Both the position numbers and the translations under genes were made by a program. From CAG-103 sp963627135 (lineage in GTDB: Bacteria > Bacillota > Clostridia > Oscillospirales > Oscillospiraceae), in contig CAVFZY010000012.1 of assembly GCA_963627135.1 (NCBI GenBank), positions 1 to 50,103 of the forward strand: a stretch of 50,103 bases of DNA, written 5' to 3'. The notes under the pieces were generated by a model that worked only from the letters and a program-made list of their open reading frames with translations, was not told where the DNA came from and did not search any database. Each line of letters opens with the position of its first letter. The stretch's first letter is position 1. Shown here piece after piece: positions 49,412 through 50,103 of this stretch.

Positions 49412-50086
49412 TCAGCTTCGCTGTGCCTTCTTCCAAGATGTCGCATGGTTCTGCATGAGAATGTCGTATTCCAGATTTCTCTCAAGCAATTCCCGATAAC
49501 GCTGTCTCTCATCCATATCCTGTCTCATCCTGTCCTGAGACTCCCGACCGTGATCTGCGTTTTGTGCGGAAGAGAAAGGATAAGAATCAGTATCACTAAA
49601 ATCAGTATTATTTATCTCAGTATTATTACTCTGTGATTTTCGGGATTCTGGATTCGTGATTTTCACTGTTCCTGAATCGTGATTTTCACGACTCTTGATT
49701 CGTGATTCCTGCATTTCGTCGGGACTGCCCACAGGGTTATCCACAAAGTTTTTAACATAGATGAGATTGGGTTTTCCCAGCCCCTGGCGCTTTCTCTCAA
49801 TGAGACCGGCTTTGCTCTCCAGCTCATTCAAAAGCTTCGTGGCCTTCTGATCGGCACAACCGATAGCGTCCATTACCTCATCCAGCGTGAAAATGATGAA
49901 CACACGGTTCTCTTCGTCCAGCCAGCCGTTTCTCTGGCTCAGGCTCATGCGGTCAAGCAGTATGCCGTAGAGGATTTTCGCCTCCGCCGAAATAGGCTTA
50001 AAGCGTTCCTCTGTGAACAGCGCCTTGGGAATGCGATAGAAGGTAAACAGGTCTGCCTGCGCACCGTAGAAATAATCAAGCGTCAT
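49412..50086 (-). CDS. Replication initiator RepA, N-terminal part (truncated)
   Basis: 224 residues. The N-terminal RepA_N domain (~1-110) is clear: FYRIPKALFTEERFKPISAEAKILYGILLDRMSLSQRNGWLDEENRVFIIFTLDEVMDAIGCADQKATKLLNELE. An Asn/Ser/Asp-rich linker (~115-175) follows, then YRELLERNLEYDILMQNH, which in full-length RepA proteins of Clostridia conjugative transposons opens the C-terminal domain. Here it breaks off into ATSWKKAQRS. So the C-terminal domain is lost. The ATG at 50086 has GGGAGG upstream. Low-complexity codons and AT content of the linker differ from the host genes. Confidence 0.82.
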   Translation of the reverse strand: MTLDYFYGAQADLFTFYRIPKALFTEERFKPISAEAKILYGILLDRMSLSQRNGWLDEENRVFIIFTLDEVMDAIGCADQKATKLLNELESKAGLIERKRQGLGKPNLIYVKNFVDNPVGSPDEMQESRIKSRENHDSGTVKITNPESRKSQSNNTEINNTDFSDTDSYPFSSAQNADHGRESQDRMRQDMDERQRYRELLERNLEYDILMQNHATSWKKAQRS

Positions 50087-50103
50087 TTGGCACACCTCCC
50101 AAC

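Overview
The window reads as chromosome of a high-GC Clostridia lineage, most like the gut Oscillospiraceae (Oscillibacter/Dysosmobacter/Flavonifractor type). The basis is Gram-positive style ribosome-binding sites, sigma-A promoters with 17-nt spacers, a class B sortase, RicT, TmcAL and a Firmicutes-type infC-rpmI-rplT leader, all in GC-rich DNA. This placement is an inference from gene content; no rRNA or tRNA gene was found.

Left third (0.1-22.4 kb) is mostly housekeeping. It holds holB-ricT, a beta-propeller lipoprotein, a complete branched-chain amino-acid type ABC importer (livJ-livHMGF), tmcAL and ackA divergently transcribed, rplU-rpmA-obgE, a MarR/PAP2/membrane-protein operon, infC-rpmI-rplT, deoC and an SSB-like gene. 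Set among them is a two-gene surface system at 16.6-19.0 kb: a secreted protein made of Gly-Asp-Asn/Ser repeats around a 14-cysteine core, ending in a TPKTG sorting signal, followed by a class B sortase.

Middle (22.4-32.6 kb): an AT-rich block carries a 5'-truncated secreted-protein gene and a lipoprotein gene. At its edge lies a GC-rich scrap homologous to the lipoprotein's C-terminus on the other strand. Next come a VOC-fold gene and a glycogen operon of glgB, a single gene fusing glycogen synthase to a GH13 amylase, and a patatin-like lipase. A ZIP metal transporter follows.

Right third (32.6-48.9 kb) is an iron/heme acquisition island. About nine or ten co-directional minus-strand genes run from 47.56 to 35.78 kb: a NEAT-type wall protein, an Shp-type heme-binding protein, an IsdE/HtsA-type lipoprotein, permease, ATPase, a DtxR-type iron regulator, two CydDC-like ABC half-transporters and a DUF454 membrane protein. 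The layout closely recalls the streptococcal shr-shp-htsABC (sia) operon. An 18-bp palindrome (consensus AGTTAGATwTrGCTAACt) recurs before this operon (two copies), before a second unusual DtxR-like regulator, before a hydrolase/membrane protein/AraC operon, before a frameshifted lipoprotein gene, and as a half-site before the ZIP gene. It therefore defines a local iron regulon, probably including a small RNA at 35.65-35.76 kb and a structured leader RNA at 47.7-47.83 kb.

The right edge (49.0-50.1 kb) holds truncated pieces of a conjugative element: a RepA N-terminal part and a DpnD/PcfM-DUF3846 fusion cut short. The NEAT wall protein and the Gly-rich protein share the TPKTGD sorting motif, so the sortase at 18.2 kb may serve both.
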